A stretch of 64,000 nt of DNA from Peromyscus leucopus (GCF_004664715.2 NC_051068.1:52493453-52557452); one strand, 5' to 3'; numbered from the stretch's first letter, positions 13,376 through 26,359 are shown. Made by a program: numbers and translations. Notes: a model not told the origin generated them from the sequence alone.

Positions 13376-15785
13376 TGCTTTGTTTTCTAAAGAGAGACAG
13401 GAAAGGGTCGGTCCAGAAAGGAGGGGAAGTTCAGAGGAACAGGAGGATGTAGAGGAAGGGGAAACCATAACCAGAATATATTGTCTGAAAAGAGCAATTT
13501 CAATGATAAAAAGAAGAAAAGTTTTCTCGCTTATGCACATGCCTTTTCTGTCTGCCTCTCTCTTCATATGACAGTCGGTGTCTTTTCTAAAGGCATCATT
13601 CATTGGATTTAAAGCTTACACCTACACATACTGACCTCATTTGAAGTTGTTTTCATCTGCTTATTTACATTTAGGAAAGTCTTATTTTCAAATAAGAGCC
13701 ATATTCACAAATTCTAGACAGCGTGAATTTAAAAAAAAAAATATGTGAAAGATGATGACATACTTCATTGCAGGCTATCAGTTCAATGTGAATGTCATTT
13801 AATTTTTTGAAATTGCCTCAAATGTTACATGGCACATAATCCTACTACATATTTTACTTGAAATTAAAATTAAGTGTCTTGAGAAAGCATGCCCCTAGAG
13901 GAAAAATCAAATTTTAGCATAATTTCATTTATTTATACAAATCTATGATGACTAAAATCCCTCAGAATTTTCCTGGTACTTAAACTCAGAAACACCTTCT
14001 CTAAGTAAGTGCCTGAGTATCTAGTAAAATGTTCCCTTTTTTTGCCTCATTTATTCTTGGGAGTTAAATCATCATTTGAGTTCAATCTGGTAAATATTTA
14101 TTGAATTACTCAAAGTATGTGAGAAAGTGAATAATGAGTGCCATGTCAAATGGTAAAAAAATAGAATTAAAATCACTTCATCATTTAGATATAGTAGCAC
14201 GGTAGAGAGACCAAGTGTTTGCTTAGAAACATGAGTGTGGGTCACTAAGTAACATTATAAATGTAAAAGGAAACAACTATTATCCAGTAATTTGTAAGAT
14301 GCAGACCAGTTTTCATGAAGCAGTTTTGGAAGTGAGGATCAAAGTGGAAGTTGTTCTGGAGAAGAGAATTATTTGACCTAATGTGGAAGATATATATGTA
14401 CCTGTTTAAAGATGAGTGCATCCCCTAAACTAGTGGATCTCAAACTCTACTCTCTCTCAGTATCCTGCTGCATGTTTAATTCCCAAGGTTCATTCTAAAG
14501 GGTGTCAGGGTCTCAGTTTAGTAGCTCAAGAATGTTTCTTCTGTTTGTTTGTTGTTTGTTTGTAAAAGTTCTATCATGGGTAGATAGCAAATCAACATAT
14601 AGACTCAAATGTACAGTGGTTCAAATACAGCTTAACTTCATGTGTTCTTCATCAAACAGACCAAAGTTGATGTGTTAGGCTGGGATTGGAATAGAAGTAG
14701 GCAGAGAGAGGAAATCAGCCTTGTAATCATATATCACAAGTAAACTTTAGGTCTATTTCTATCTGAGAATTGTGTACCAAAGAGGATTTTTTGTTTGTTT
14801 GTTTTTTTAATACAAGCACTGTATAGTCTCCATTTTACAAATACCAAAGTGTCTTTCTTGCTAATCAGTTATTATTGAACAGTTAAAAAGTTAGAGAGTA
14901 ATCCTCTTGTCCAAAGTAGTTTGTACATGATCCATTACTGACTAATATATTTCCAACTGGTAAAGCAAAAGGAAGATGGAATATCTCATGTTATAAAAGA
15001 TGAACAAATATATACTAATTGCTACTTATTTTAGGTTACTAATGCAAGTAAGTCAGGAGCACATGAGGTAAAATGCACTAACGTAGAGGAATTGCCTCAC
15101 TTTTCATGTAAATTGCCTCAAAACTGTGTCTAAAAATAACACTTTGAATGACTAAAAATAACAGTGTGAGTCAAGCTCCAGGAAATGTTGATTTAGATTG
15201 CTGCTTGTTGTGTCTCTGCATTTCAAATAATGAAAGAGGGAAAAAAAGATTTCACAAAATAGATGAAACAGCAACGTGAACTTTTTGAAAGTTGTTCTAT
15301 GACATGTGGAAAGTACTATTTAACTAGAAACATTCTTGTCCTCTATACCTAAGAGGAAGTGATTCATAACAATTTTGACAACATATGCTTATGCTATCTT
15401 TGCCTAGAGAGAAGGGTAGTGACATGTTCATTACCTGTTGACAAGGTCAACATAACCTCCCCCCTTGCTTCTCTTCCTTCTTGGAGATTCATGGAATAGT
15501 TGTGGGAGTGACATGGACTGGAATTGGCATTACAGTTCTGATGATCAAGATTAATCTTGTTACTGGGGAACTCCAAAGTCCCCTGTATCTAAGCTTCAGA
15601 GAGGGCTTGAGGCAAACTCCTGATAGGAAATCCATAATCCTAACACATCATGAAGTTCTTCAGTTTCAGTAAAAATGTATTCTCATGAAATGCTACACTA
15701 GACCAAAATTTTAGTAAGTCTTCTCAGATCTATAAGATGTTCTCAAGATATAGGTTTAATGAGTTGAAAAATGACATTGAAGATA
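13376..15785. other. AT-rich unique DNA, no gene seen
   Basis: No exon-like segment with paired splice sites was found and no clear repeat was recognised. Confidence 0.5.
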
Positions 15786-16160
15786 TGTGGTAGAATATTT
15801 GTACACTGTGTGAAGATACATTGCTGTGATTAGACAAAGCTGAATGGCCAAAAGTTAGGCAGGAGGTATAGTTGGGAATTCTGGGTATTGAGAGAGGAAA
15901 TAAGGAGATGAATCTAAGGCTTCGGAATGCCACTGAGATGTGGAACAAGTCAGATACACAGAATGGGAAAGACGTAAAAGCCATATGGTAGAATGTAGAT
16001 TAATAAAATAATTAAAGTTATAAGAGCTATAAAAGAGTGAATTTAAGTTATAAAAGCTAGTGGGACAAACTTTAATTAGTGGCCAAGCTTTCATCATTAA
16101 TAAGAAGTCTCCACATCAGCATTTGTGAGCTGGCAGTCCTGACAAGAAAGCACAACTACA
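15786..16160 (+). mobile_element. Old LTR beginning TGTGGTAGAATATTTG
   Basis: It starts TGTGGTAGAATATTTG, contains 'aaagctgaatggccaaaagttaggcaggagg', 'gtaaaagccatatggtagaatgtagatt' and 'aagtctccacatcag', and ends CAACTACA. This is the layout of a common rodent class II LTR family, related to the one at 58874-59367. Flanking bases (aagata and aatagg) do not form a clean duplication, so it is old. Confidence 0.65.
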
Positions 16161-16247
16161 AATAGGCAACTATTATTAAGATTTTAATGTCTTTTTTATT
16201 TTGTTTTTCAAATACCTTAGAAGGCTGAACTCACTGGCATGATCAAG

Positions 16248-16617
16248 TGCTGTGGGATGGTCTGTATGTCAAATTGCTCTGATTGGTCAATAAATAAAAC
16301 ACTGATTGGCCAGTGGCCAGGCAGGAAGTATAGGCGGGACTAACAGAGGAGAAAAGAAAGAACAGGAAGGCAAAAGGAGTCACTGCCAGCTGCCACCATA
16401 ACAAGCAGCATGTGAAGAGCCACGTGGCAAGGTATAGATTTATGGAAATGGATTAATTTAAGCTATAAGAACAGTTAGCAAGAAGCCTGCCATGGCCATA
16501 CAGTTTGTAAGCAATATAAGTCTCTGTGTTTACTTGGTTGAGTCTGAGCAGCTGTGGGACTGGCGGGTGACAGAGATTTGTCCTGACTGTGGGCAAGGCA
16601 GGAAAACTCTAGCTACA
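16248..16617 (+). mobile_element. Solo LTR with 6-bp target duplication
   Basis: A 370-bp element runs from TGCTGTGGGATG to AGCTACA. It is flanked on both sides by atcaag (16242-16247 and 16618-16623). A 6-bp duplication is typical of class II (ERVK-like) integrases. It has no internal sequence, so it is a solo LTR left by recombination. Same family as 359-767 and 56966-57342. Confidence 0.85.
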
Positions 16618-16623
16618 ATCAAG

Positions 16624-17436
16624 TAATGGTCAACTGTATTTTATTTAAAGGCAATGTTGAATCCAAAGTCAAAATTAGAAGCTAGTAAGCACCTGCTAGA
16701 GATTTTCTTCATCACCACTTTAAAGAAACTCAAGCCAGATCATAAGGAAAGTGCAGAATTGAAAGTATCTAAAAAAATGAGAATTGATTTTTCAGAGTTT
16801 CATTAGGAATCATTTCTTAATAGCTGTTTTAAAATCTTGAAGGAAGATTTAAAAGGAAGGGATGTTCCTAATGGATGAGTCAAAGTACCATTATTAAAAC
16901 CAGTGCTTGTTGCCATGGGAAATCTTATGTCTGTATTAGTTTAAATAAATTATGAGCATGCTTATACCTCAAAATGATCATCCCCCAGCTTCCTGTTTCC
17001 AACATCATAAGAAACTCACAGATTCTTTAACTCTCAATTTCAAAAAGTCTCCCTACAAAGGAAAATGAAAGTCTGAATGTCTTAAAATAGGGGATAGTTA
17101 ATTAAATTATGATGTTTCTCTGTAGTGGCATATTAGCTTATGGAGTTTTATTAATATGGAAAAATGTTCTTGATCTGAAATGAAATGTGGGAGTAAACAT
17201 GATGACAACTGCATTAGTTTCCTAAGGCTCCCAGAGAAAACATTGTAAATGGGGTTTTCACAATTGTGGAGAGTAGAAATTCAAGATAAATGCATCAGCA
17301 AATCTGGTTTATGTACAGGCCTATCTAACTGGTGGATGGCTGCCTCCTGGTTACTGTACCTCACATGGACTCTCTTCTTTCTAGACAGATGTTAGTCAGG
17401 CTAAACTGGGGGCCCTGCCTTAACTGTCTGCCCTGG
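16624..17436. other. Unique DNA with possible ancient repeat, no gene
   Basis: Around 17207-17300 the text 'ctgcattagtttcctaaggctcccag' hints at an old mammalian repeat. Nothing else could be assigned. Confidence 0.35.
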
Positions 17437-17552
17437 CTTCCTTCCTTCCTTCCTTCCTTCCTTCCTTCCTTCCTTCCTTCCTTCCTTCCTTCCTTCCTTC
17501 CTTCCTTCCTTCCTTCCTCCCTCCCTCCCTCCCTCCCTCCCTCCCTCCCTCC

Positions 17553-17612
<60 letters not shown>
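17437..17612. repeat. Long polypyrimidine tract (CTTC)n(CTCC)n(CT)n
   Basis: About 175 bp that are almost entirely pyrimidine on the plus strand and purine on the minus strand: CTTC repeats, then CTCC repeats, then CT repeats with one short gtgt break near 17553. The Leu/Pro/Ser-rich and Arg/Glu/Gly-rich ORFs across it are artefacts of the repeat. Confidence 0.97.
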
Positions 17613-17613
<1 letters not shown>

Positions 17614-17629
17614 ACTCTCTCTTTCTTTT

Positions 17630-17990
17630 CCTCTCTGATAAAATTCTGACTGAAAACAACTTTGAGAGGAAAGGATTGATTCAGCTTGCAGGTTATAGTC
17701 TATCATCAATAGAAGCCAGGGCAAGAACTCAAGCAGGGACCTGAATACAGGCACTAAAGCAGATGCCATAGAGTAAAGCTGCTTACTTGTTTGCTCACAT
17801 CACTTGCCCAGTTGTCTTTCTCACATAACCCAGGCCTACATGCCTATGGCACCAATAACAGTTATCTGGTCCCTACTGTAACGGTTTGCAATCAAGATCA
17901 TGTCCCACACATCTGTCTAAAGGATGTAATTCACCAGATGAGATTTTTAGCCTCCCAGGTATGTCTTTTGTTTGAAATTGACAGTAACTA
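17630..17990 (-). mobile_element. Rodent medium-reiterated repeat, minus orientation, diverged
   Basis: The text 'acaactttgagaggaaaggattgattcagcttgcaggttatagtc ... ggcaagaactcaagcagg ... gctgcttacttgtttgctcacatc' matches the layout of the better preserved copy at 61684-62090. Its downstream part is less clear. Confidence 0.5.
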
Positions 17991-18045
17991 AGCAAAACTT
18001 AGGCTCATTTTAATTTAGCTATATCTTAAAAAATAAAACAAAATA

Positions 18046-18890
18046 CAATTCCTTAAATGTCTTTCAACCATTTGAGCTTCCTCTGTTGAGAATTCTCTGT
18101 TTAGCTCTGTAGCCCATTTCTCAACATCCCTAATCATCAGGGAAATGCAAATCAAAATGACTCTGAGATACCACCTTACACCCATCAGAATGGCTAAGAA
18201 CAAAAACACTGAAGACAGCTTATACTGGAGAGGATGTAGAGCAAGGGGAACTCTCCTCCACTGTTTGTGGGAATGCAAGCTTGTACAGCCACTTTGGAAA
18301 TCAATATGGCGCTGTCTTAGAAAATTGGGAATCAATCTCCCCCAAGACCCAGCTATACCACTATTAGGCATATCCCCAAGGAATGCTCAATCATACCACA
18401 AGCGTACATGCTCAACTATGTTTATAGCAGCATTGTTTGTAATAGCCAGAACCTGGAAACAACCTAGATACCCTTCAACTGAAGAATGGATAAATAAAAT
18501 GTGGTATAAATAAACAATGGAGTATTACTCAGCAGAGAAAAACAATGACATCATGAGGTTTGAAGGTAAATGGATAGAACTAGAAAAAAATCATCCTGAG
18601 TGAGGTAACCCAGACTCAGAAAGACAAACATGGCATGTACTCACTCATAAGTGGATACTAGATGTAAAGCAAAGGGAAACCAGACTGCAACTCACAACTC
18701 CAGGGAGGCTACCTAGTAAAGAGGACCCTAAGAAAGACACAGGGATCAACGAAGGACATAGAATTAGATGATGAGATCTACATGAGCAAACTGGGGGGTG
18801 GGGGGTAATGGAGGGCAAGGGTCAGGGAAAGAGAGCTTAAGGGAGAGGAAGGTCCCATCTGGATCAGAAGCAGTGTAGAATAAATAAACA
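18046..18890 (+). mobile_element. 5'-truncated L1 with inverted 5' segment
   Basis: From 18123 the plus strand shows L1 ORF2 C-terminal sequence (open for 122 codons at 18145-18513, with [17 protein letters not shown] and [18 protein letters not shown]). It continues into the 3' region 'gacaaacatggcatgtactcactcataagtgg'. The preceding segment, about 77 bp (18046-18122), is the adjacent L1 sequence in reverse orientation. The left boundary is sharp; the right end is approximate. Confidence 0.75.
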
Positions 18891-19014
18891 GCCTCTGGGC
18901 AGGAAGACAATACTGGGAAATATGTCTGATATGTTAATTTAAACAAATGAATGGGAAAAAGAATGGCCCAATTAAAATGGGAAAATGACACTTCTTATGT
19001 GACCACTGACCTCT

Positions 19015-19687
19015 GAGATGAGGTGGAAGGTTACACTCTTTTCCAAATGTGTGTCCTTAGCTGCTCTGTCTCTGTTAGAGAATCACAATCAGGGAATGGT
19101 TCCATTAGAAATCCTGTCACTCCCCTTTTTCCTGGCCACCAACCCATGTGACTATAACTATCCAAAGGGCAGATCTATTGAAATCTTACACTTCTTTAAA
19201 TTTTGTACTATGTCCTGAGTTTTGCCCTGTTGCCTCGCTTATGCTGAGACTTCCATCCACCTCTGAGCCTCCCCTTTCCTTCAAGCTCCTCATCCTCCCC
19301 AGATGCTGCTACCCTGCTTGAGCTACCCTTTCCACACCCCACACAGACTTATTCTATGGGAATCGCTCAAAGGCCAGGACTCACTTGTTCTGTCTTGTAA
19401 TTGTTTTTCAAACAGGCATAAAAAAAGATGGATTTCATAGTAACATCTTCACATGCCTTGTTTTTGTCCATCTGCCTCTTCCAACTGTACAAAGTTGGCA
19501 CATTCTGTGTTAGTGCCATCCTATCTGCTTTAGAAGCATGGATATTTTGTTGCCTACTTCTACCCCTCTTCCTTAATGATCTTTTTCTGAAGGTCTCCTT
19601 AGTTTCATGAACTTACCACACCACTTAACACATAAACAATAAATATATATGATAAATAGAACTGAAGATGCATAGGTAAAAAAAGCA
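19015..19687. other. Unique DNA, no gene seen
   Basis: No supported exon or repeat. The ORFs at 19018-19218 and 19428-19610 lack splice context and motifs. Confidence 0.45.
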
Positions 19688-19704
19688 TGTGTTTTTGTCT
19701 TTTT

Positions 19705-19869
19705 TGTTTGTTTTTATTTTTTGGTTTTTCAAGACAGGGTTTCTCTGTGTAGCTTTGCGCCTTTCCTGGATCTCACTCTGTAGACCAGGCTGGCCTCAAA
19801 CTCACAAAGATCCTCCTGCCTCTGCCTCCCGAGTGCTGGGATTAAAGGCATGCGCCACCACCGCCTGGC
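19705..19869 (-). mobile_element. B1 SINE with target duplication
   Basis: The reverse complement is a good B1: 'gccaggcggtggtggcgcatgcctttaatcccagcactcgggaggc ... ctacacagagaaaccctgtcttgaaaaacc'. It is flanked by tgtgtttttgtcttttt (19688-19704 and 19870-19886). The 'gctttgcgcctttcctggatctc' variant looks cricetid. Confidence 0.92.
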
Positions 19870-19888
19870 TGTGTTTTTGTCTTTTTAT

Positions 19889-20690
19889 GTATGGGTTACT
19901 TCATTAAACATAATGATTTTCACTCTCACCTATTTTCATGCAAATGCATGGTTTCTATTGTGCTAACAGCTGAATAAAGTCTCATTGTGTGCATGGATCA
20001 TATTTGCATTTATTCTTTCATCTGTTACAGACATCTAGGCAAGGTCCATTTCTTACCTGTTGTGAATAGAGCAGAAATAAGAATGGATGTGAAAATGTCT
20101 CTGTGGTAGGATGCAGAACTCTTGGCTATATCTACTCAGAAGTATGATAGCTGTACAGCTCAATATTTGGGTGTTTTTGAGAAGCTTTCACTCTGATTCC
20201 ATAACTGATACACCGATTTTCACTTAAGTGTAAAATTGTAAGCATTGTACTATACTATACAATAGAAACCATGACATTTGCAAGAAAATAGATGAGAGTG
20301 AAAATCATTATTTTGAATGAAATAACTCATACTTTAAAAAAACTAAACATGCCATCTTTACCTATGGAACCTCAGTTCTATTTATTATGTACGTCTTTTG
20401 AAGACAACCATAGCTGATGTGAGTTCATAACCGAGCTGGACCACTCCTGAGCCTATACCCAGAAGGCTTTATTTCCTATTACAGAGCAACATGCATATCT
20501 GTGTTTATCATTGATATATTCACAATAGCTAAGAAATAGAAGCTGCCTAGATGGCTGAATTGAGGAATGGATAATGAAAATGTGATACCTATACACAATG
20601 AAATTTTATTTAACTGTAAAGAAAAATGAAATTGTAAAATTTGCAAGTAAATGGAAAAGCTTATCCTGAGCGAGGTGATTCCACGAACCC
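19889..20690. mobile_element. Old L1 fragments in opposite orientations
   Basis: 19889-20225 reads as reverse-oriented L1 3' region, with 'gtgaataga' and 'ctactcagaagtatgatagctg' blocks. 20260-20335 repeats part of it in plus orientation. 20460-20690 is another plus-oriented L1 3' piece ('cacaatagctaagaaatag...tggaaaagcttatcctgagcgaggtga'). All are diverged. Confidence 0.6.
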
Positions 20691-20699
20691 TTTTCCTGC

Positions 20700-21686
20700 A
20701 TCAATTTCAGTATGTCACCTCTGAGGCTAGACCACCTCCTCTCCTGAGCCTCATGAGAACTGCATGCTAAGCCCTGAATCATCTTTTCCTCTGCAGTTTC
20801 ACCCCAAATTACCTTCAAACACAAGAATACTTTGAAATCTCTCTGAATTGTTCAGTGTCTTGTGGGTGAATGGAAATAGATGATAGAGTGACTTCAAACA
20901 TTTAAGTGTTTCCTCAATTCTTTCCCAGCAGAAACTGAAGAGTTAAAATGCTTCTTCAACTGATGAAAGTGCTTTATCTGAACAATGAGTCAGCTGTGAT
21001 TCAAGCTAAGTTCCTTCCCACACAAAGAGCTCTCCAATCTGTTTTAGGCATTTGTGCATTATGCTGCACTAAGCATGTGCATAGTAAAATTCCATTCAAC
21101 CAAAATAACAACCATAAGAAGGACCCATTGTGTATTAGCCAGGACTGAAAAAAGTGCTATTACTAGTTGATAAATCTTTATCTGGAAGAAATCTTACACA
21201 AAACAGTTACATTATAAAGCAAGAACGTTTCTAGCTGAAAACTGGGTGCAAGATGAGAAGCCTCCTCCCTGCTGTTTTGCATTCTAGGTTTTGGAAATCC
21301 AGCTTTGCGGAGCATCATTTAAAAAGCATTGGCATGATGAATTTCATTCTGCATTGAACTCCAAGTTGCATATGACAATGCAATAAGTAAATATGTCAGT
21401 AACTGTTCAGCTGATGCTTCAGATCATGACCCCATCATTCATTTTGTTGGTTCCCGGTAATAACTGTTTTTTCCAGGAATTTTAGAAGGCAAATAAGCCC
21501 ATTGACGTTATGTTTAATGACATATACCTGCCGCATATGGCTGCTGTATCTTTTGCCAATGTGACATTAGAAACCTTATCTGCCCATTTTTTTTATACCT
21601 TGACACTATTACATTAAGATCTAGCTTAAAAAACAGAAATTGATACTTTTTGCTTCTCTAGGAAGAAATATCAAATCTATTGAGTT

Positions 21687-21737
<51 letters not shown>

Positions 21738-24700
21738 AAATCTTTAATAATCTAGTAATGTGAAAATTCAGAATATTTACATCCTTGGGCTACAAACTGA
21801 CTAAGTCAGAACTAAATGATCCAATATAATTGTTTATTATAGTCTATTACATAAACTAGTATGTAGTTAAACATTGATGTTTAATGTAAAATTCCACATC
21901 AACATCTAAATTGAAACACCTGGGGAAAAAAAGCACGAAAAGCAAATATTGTGTACCCAGAGCATACTAATATTTAGTGGCTGGAAGAGGAGATGAAATT
22001 TCAGGGAATACTTTAAAAATCCACTCAAGGGAGGTGAAAATGTAAGCAAGAGAGTATGGTATCACTAAGCATATGCAAAACACAAATCAATAACAATGGA
22101 ATTGTGCATATCAGATGATGCTGGAAACCTGAAATTATTCCTGAAATAAAACAGAGGTTATTGAAGGCAAGACTGGACTCAAGTGGTGAGAGCAACCACC
22201 TAACTTGTGTGGTCAAAAAGAACTCCTAAGATGAGAAAATAGGACTCTGACTAGATACATTACAGAAGAATTTTACTAATTAAGGAAAGCAGCAAAACAA
22301 TTATATTAGAAAAGAAATAAAGATAATATTGATTGAAAAGTACCAGCAAGCGTCTGGCAGAACAGGATTCTCTCCCATGTCCAGAAAGGACATTTGACAA
22401 CATACAGTAAATCTCATTCATATGCAATCACTCTGCTTCTGTGATGGATAACCAAAAGCATAGTTCTTATAAAATACATGTTTTTTTTTCAAATCTGAGT
22501 TTTAATCTTCTACAGTTGAGACGGAAAGAAAACAGTACAAACACCATTTTAGTTGACTGGAAGTAGAGACACACAAACTATGATGATGTTCCTTGGCATC
22601 ATTTTTAAAACTGAAGGAGTTTTATTTCTACATTTCAGACCAACAAGTACTATCCGTTGAAGATCTTGCCATTAGCATGCCTGTAGCCATTAATTTTTGT
22701 TAATACATAAAGAAAATAAAATTTCATTTGTTCTGAGGCTTCAGAAAATCATGTGTTAATTTTCAAAAAGCTACAGGATGTGCTTTACAAGACTATTCCA
22801 AATTAAACTGAGACTGCCTTTTGACTAACCATGTAATAAAATCACCTGTTGCATAACAGTGCAATGAACTATGTATCACTAATACTAAGTGTACTTTTAA
22901 TGATCTTATAATGAAGCTAAAATCTTGAGAGAAGAATGATGTTGTCAAAATAGTTGTTTCAAACGTAAAAAACTCAACTATTTACCCCAAATGCAATACT
23001 TACTGCTGGACGAATGGTTCATTATCTTATTGACATTTGTATGAGAGCGAAGGAAACACAGCATTGGTAGAAATTTCTGTTACCATTAGCTCTTATTTTA
23101 ACCAGGATCTTAGGAATTACTTCCTCCTCCATTTAGAAGAAATGGGGTCACTTCAAGAACAGTAAAAGTGTATCTGCATGAGTTTGAATTGAGCTTCCTC
23201 CAGAATCATCTGGCCCTGATACCAGGCAAGCAAAGGGGCAGCACTTGCTATTTCAGCCATACAACCTTGGACAAATCTGCTGGAACTTCCAGATAATTCT
23301 TTGCCCAGACTACAATTAGGTGTTAAATTTAAGTATATGGCCTACCAAAACATCATCCCTAGAAAATGAGATGTATCTGGATAAAGACTTGATAGAGAAA
23401 TTAAAAAATGAAACTACTGCTTGCTTATTGCCAGCCAGAGTAAAGGGGAATAGAGTGGAAACTATCCCAAATCCCATGTGAGAGAATGACCACGAGGAGA
23501 GTACAAATACTACGTTCTTGGGTTGGTGCTAGTTTAACACAAATAGCATTAAGTACACTGTACCCTACAGTCAGAGCGATCCTGACTTACCACCTACCTG
23601 TAATAACCCCTTTTTTACTGTTCCATCCTTCACATCTACCATAGCACTCATAACTCTGCCTTATAAAATTTCTCCTTTGATACTGGGTCCTTTCCCTGAG
23701 TCTATCAGAGAACTCTATAATGTACTAGATGCCACTATTTAAAATCTGCCTTAAACCATAGCTCTGGGACTGTTGATATATACAGGTCGTGATTTATAAT
23801 AAATTGTTCTTCCTTTCTCCTACAGACTCTTTGTTACAGCTAAGCCAAAATTATTTTTATCTGGGTTAGGGATCCACTGACACCCTTTTCATATAGGATT
23901 GAGGTCTAATTTTGAAGAGCAAGGCTGTCATGATTGAATAAAAGGAAGGCTATGAGATAGAATGAGAAATGAACCCAAATAAATTAACCCCCTGGTCATA
24001 AGCAGAAACTAGGAGTGAAGAGAAGCTGAAAACAAGAGCTACTGAGCCGAGGAACCACTCCTAGATGTCCATGTGTCCATGGTCATGGCAGTCCTAAGCG
24101 GAGACCCCAGGAATCTCCAGTGCCCCCTTAAAGCCAGCCTGTTTTTCTGTAGTTCTTATTCTCAGGTTTACACACAACTCTATTGTCATTATACACTCCT
24201 ATTATTTTTAGTATCTTCAGTGGGTATCTGTGCTCAAAGAAATTGCATATAACCTAAAAATCAGTCTTACAGGTACCTGCCTGAAGCTGGGAGAAACTTG
24301 AATAGATTTCAGTGAATTCCAGATGAACTATCTTCTATCAGTCCTGCGACGGAATCTGAGGTTACAGTAAAAAAATGTAAGCCCAGATGTTTGTCTTACC
24401 AATTCCTGACAGTGTGAATGCCAGAATACCAGAATGAGAATGAGATTCAGAGATCTAGGGGTTCTAGGAAGGCATCTCAAATTTGAAGATAGAACTTTTT
24501 TCTCTTAAATCTTTCAAAGGTTCCTTTCATATAAATCAAATTCAGGCATGTATGTGTTTCTTGAGTAACCAGTTTTCTTTCAGACATCTCACCAAATTGA
24601 GGAGTCCTAAGTTTTCCAGAAGTCAGCTTAAACATAGCCTCCCATTTTGTATATGTAATGGAAAGGATTTAAGCTTTGCTTATGGGGACATAACAGTGAG

Positions 24701-25770
24701 AAAATGTCTAGGACCATCTGGAAATCTTGGCTCTACTATACTAATATACAACATTTCTATAAGCTATTATTTTATATTTGTTCTCTGTGTGCACTCATGA
24801 ACATTTCCAACATGATGAGTTTCAAAATACCCTAATATTGTAATACTCATTTAAAACAAATATTTCATATCACAATGTTTTTCAACACTGTGCAAAGGAA
24901 GTCTTTGCCAAGGCAGCTTGGATTTGTGCATTAGCCCAAAGTCTAAACTTTTAAAAGATGTGGAATGTATTTCAAGAAGTCTGGAGGTGATAAATATAAT
25001 CTGAATGATGATTAGGCTTTCTTGTGTATTGTGTGCCTTTGTATAGACATCAAAATAATGGAGGGATGGCTGATATAATATACTAACAGGCTAATTAAGG
25101 CACATTAGTGTCTCAAAATGTAGCTTGTGTAAAGACTGGTTTTTATCATACATTTTGATCTTCACTAGCTGCAATGTCCATATGTTCTGAAAACAACCAG
25201 CTATAGAGCAGTATTGGGGATAGTATCACAAGCAGTGAGGATGCCACATGTCGTTACTACCCTCTCTTCCTGTCTTCCCCTGTAACACAACCTTAGTTCT
25301 ATTCTGAGCATCAGTGTATTCAGTCAAATGTCATTTCTTTGCATCTAAATGTAGTTAAGACGTAAGCATAAGTCTTGTAAGCAAAGACAATGACAGCCAA
25401 TGGATACCCAATTGGGTCTTTTCATTGACCTCTTTCTGAAGTTAGAGAATAGGATAGTGATGGATTGAAATCTACACTGTCTTGGACGATAAAGTGACCT
25501 TCAGAATGAAAAAAAACTATGTAAGATGTTATTACCATAGCAGTGCCTGACTACCTATCACCAGACTAAATTTCTATGTAAAGAAAAAATATACTGTCTT
25601 ATTACTTTGTAATTATATCCAATTATATCTCATCCAGCTTCAAGATATTCTTCCAGGGTTGTGGCACAGGTCAAAGGAGGAAGAAATGTGACAAATGTTT
25701 CTGAAAATTTAAATGGGAAGCTCATCTACTGTCTGTGCTTCTAATACTCAATTTTAATTTCAGAGCCATT
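20700..25770. other. Unique AT-rich DNA, no gene seen
   Basis: About 5 kb without recognisable young repeats apart from the CA microsatellite. ORFs at 20948-21148, 22025-22216 and 24483-24800 have neither splice context nor motifs. Around 23650-23900 a weak LTR-like layout (cttataaaa, later aataaa) was seen but is not supported. Confidence 0.5.
21691..21728. repeat. (CA)n microsatellite
   Basis: About 19 uninterrupted AC units. Confidence 0.97.
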
Positions 25771-25774
25771 AACA

Positions 25775-26080
25775 CACAAGTTTGGAAAGGTGGCTCCATG
25801 GGTAAGAGAAGTTGCTGTGCAAGCATGGAAATCTGGATTTCAGTCCCCAGGTCTCACGTAAAAGCCAGGCTTAGCTTCCATTGCATCTGTAACCTCAGCA
25901 CTATGAGGGATAGGGACAGGTCAGTCCCTAGGACTCATTGGCTATCTAGCTTGCTTGAAATGGTGAGACCCAGGTTCAGTAAGACTATCTCAAAAGAATA
26001 TGTTGGAGAATAACAATCAGGATGCTCAGCATCTTTCTCTAGCCTCAGCGTGATGCACATTCATGCATGGGCACACACAC
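25775..26080 (+). mobile_element. B4-type SINE
   Basis: A tRNA-like head ('ggtggctccatgggtaagagaagttgctgtgcaagcatgg'), a B1-like middle and the tail 'ctctagcctcagcgtgatgcacattcatgcatgggcacacacac' fit the B4 layout. Diverged but continuous. Confidence 0.65.
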
Positions 26081-26359
26081 AGAGTTAAGTGTAAAATAGT
26101 AGGAAATTAACCTTAAACATCTCTTTCACATTTATCTGAATGTGTATGGCTGTTAATTGGAGCTAAGGGAAAAGATCATTGTTTAAAGAAAATTCTTAAA
26201 GGAATTTGTACATAGAATAATATAGGTATATTATTCTGGATAGAAGGTATACACATATCTCTTCCTTCTGCCACAAACAAGAGCATAGACACCTTTCAGA
26301 ACTGTTTACATCACTCTGATTGTATATTATCTGCATTTGAAAAAGAAGATTTATCAGTC

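Noticed and set aside
13218..13571. 117-codon plus ORF with a hydrophobic Phe/Leu-rich start resembling membrane segments
   Set aside because: The hydrophobic part is a translation of a T-rich low-complexity tract, so membrane segments cannot be inferred.
17332..17769. Several ORFs of 63-122 codons rich in Leu/Pro/Ser or Arg/Glu/Gly
   Set aside because: They are translations of the CTTC/CTCC/CT repeat in different frames and have no coding support.
23400..23900. Possible old LTR (cttataaaa followed later by aataaa)
   Set aside because: No TG...CA ends, no duplication and no similarity to the other LTRs could be shown.
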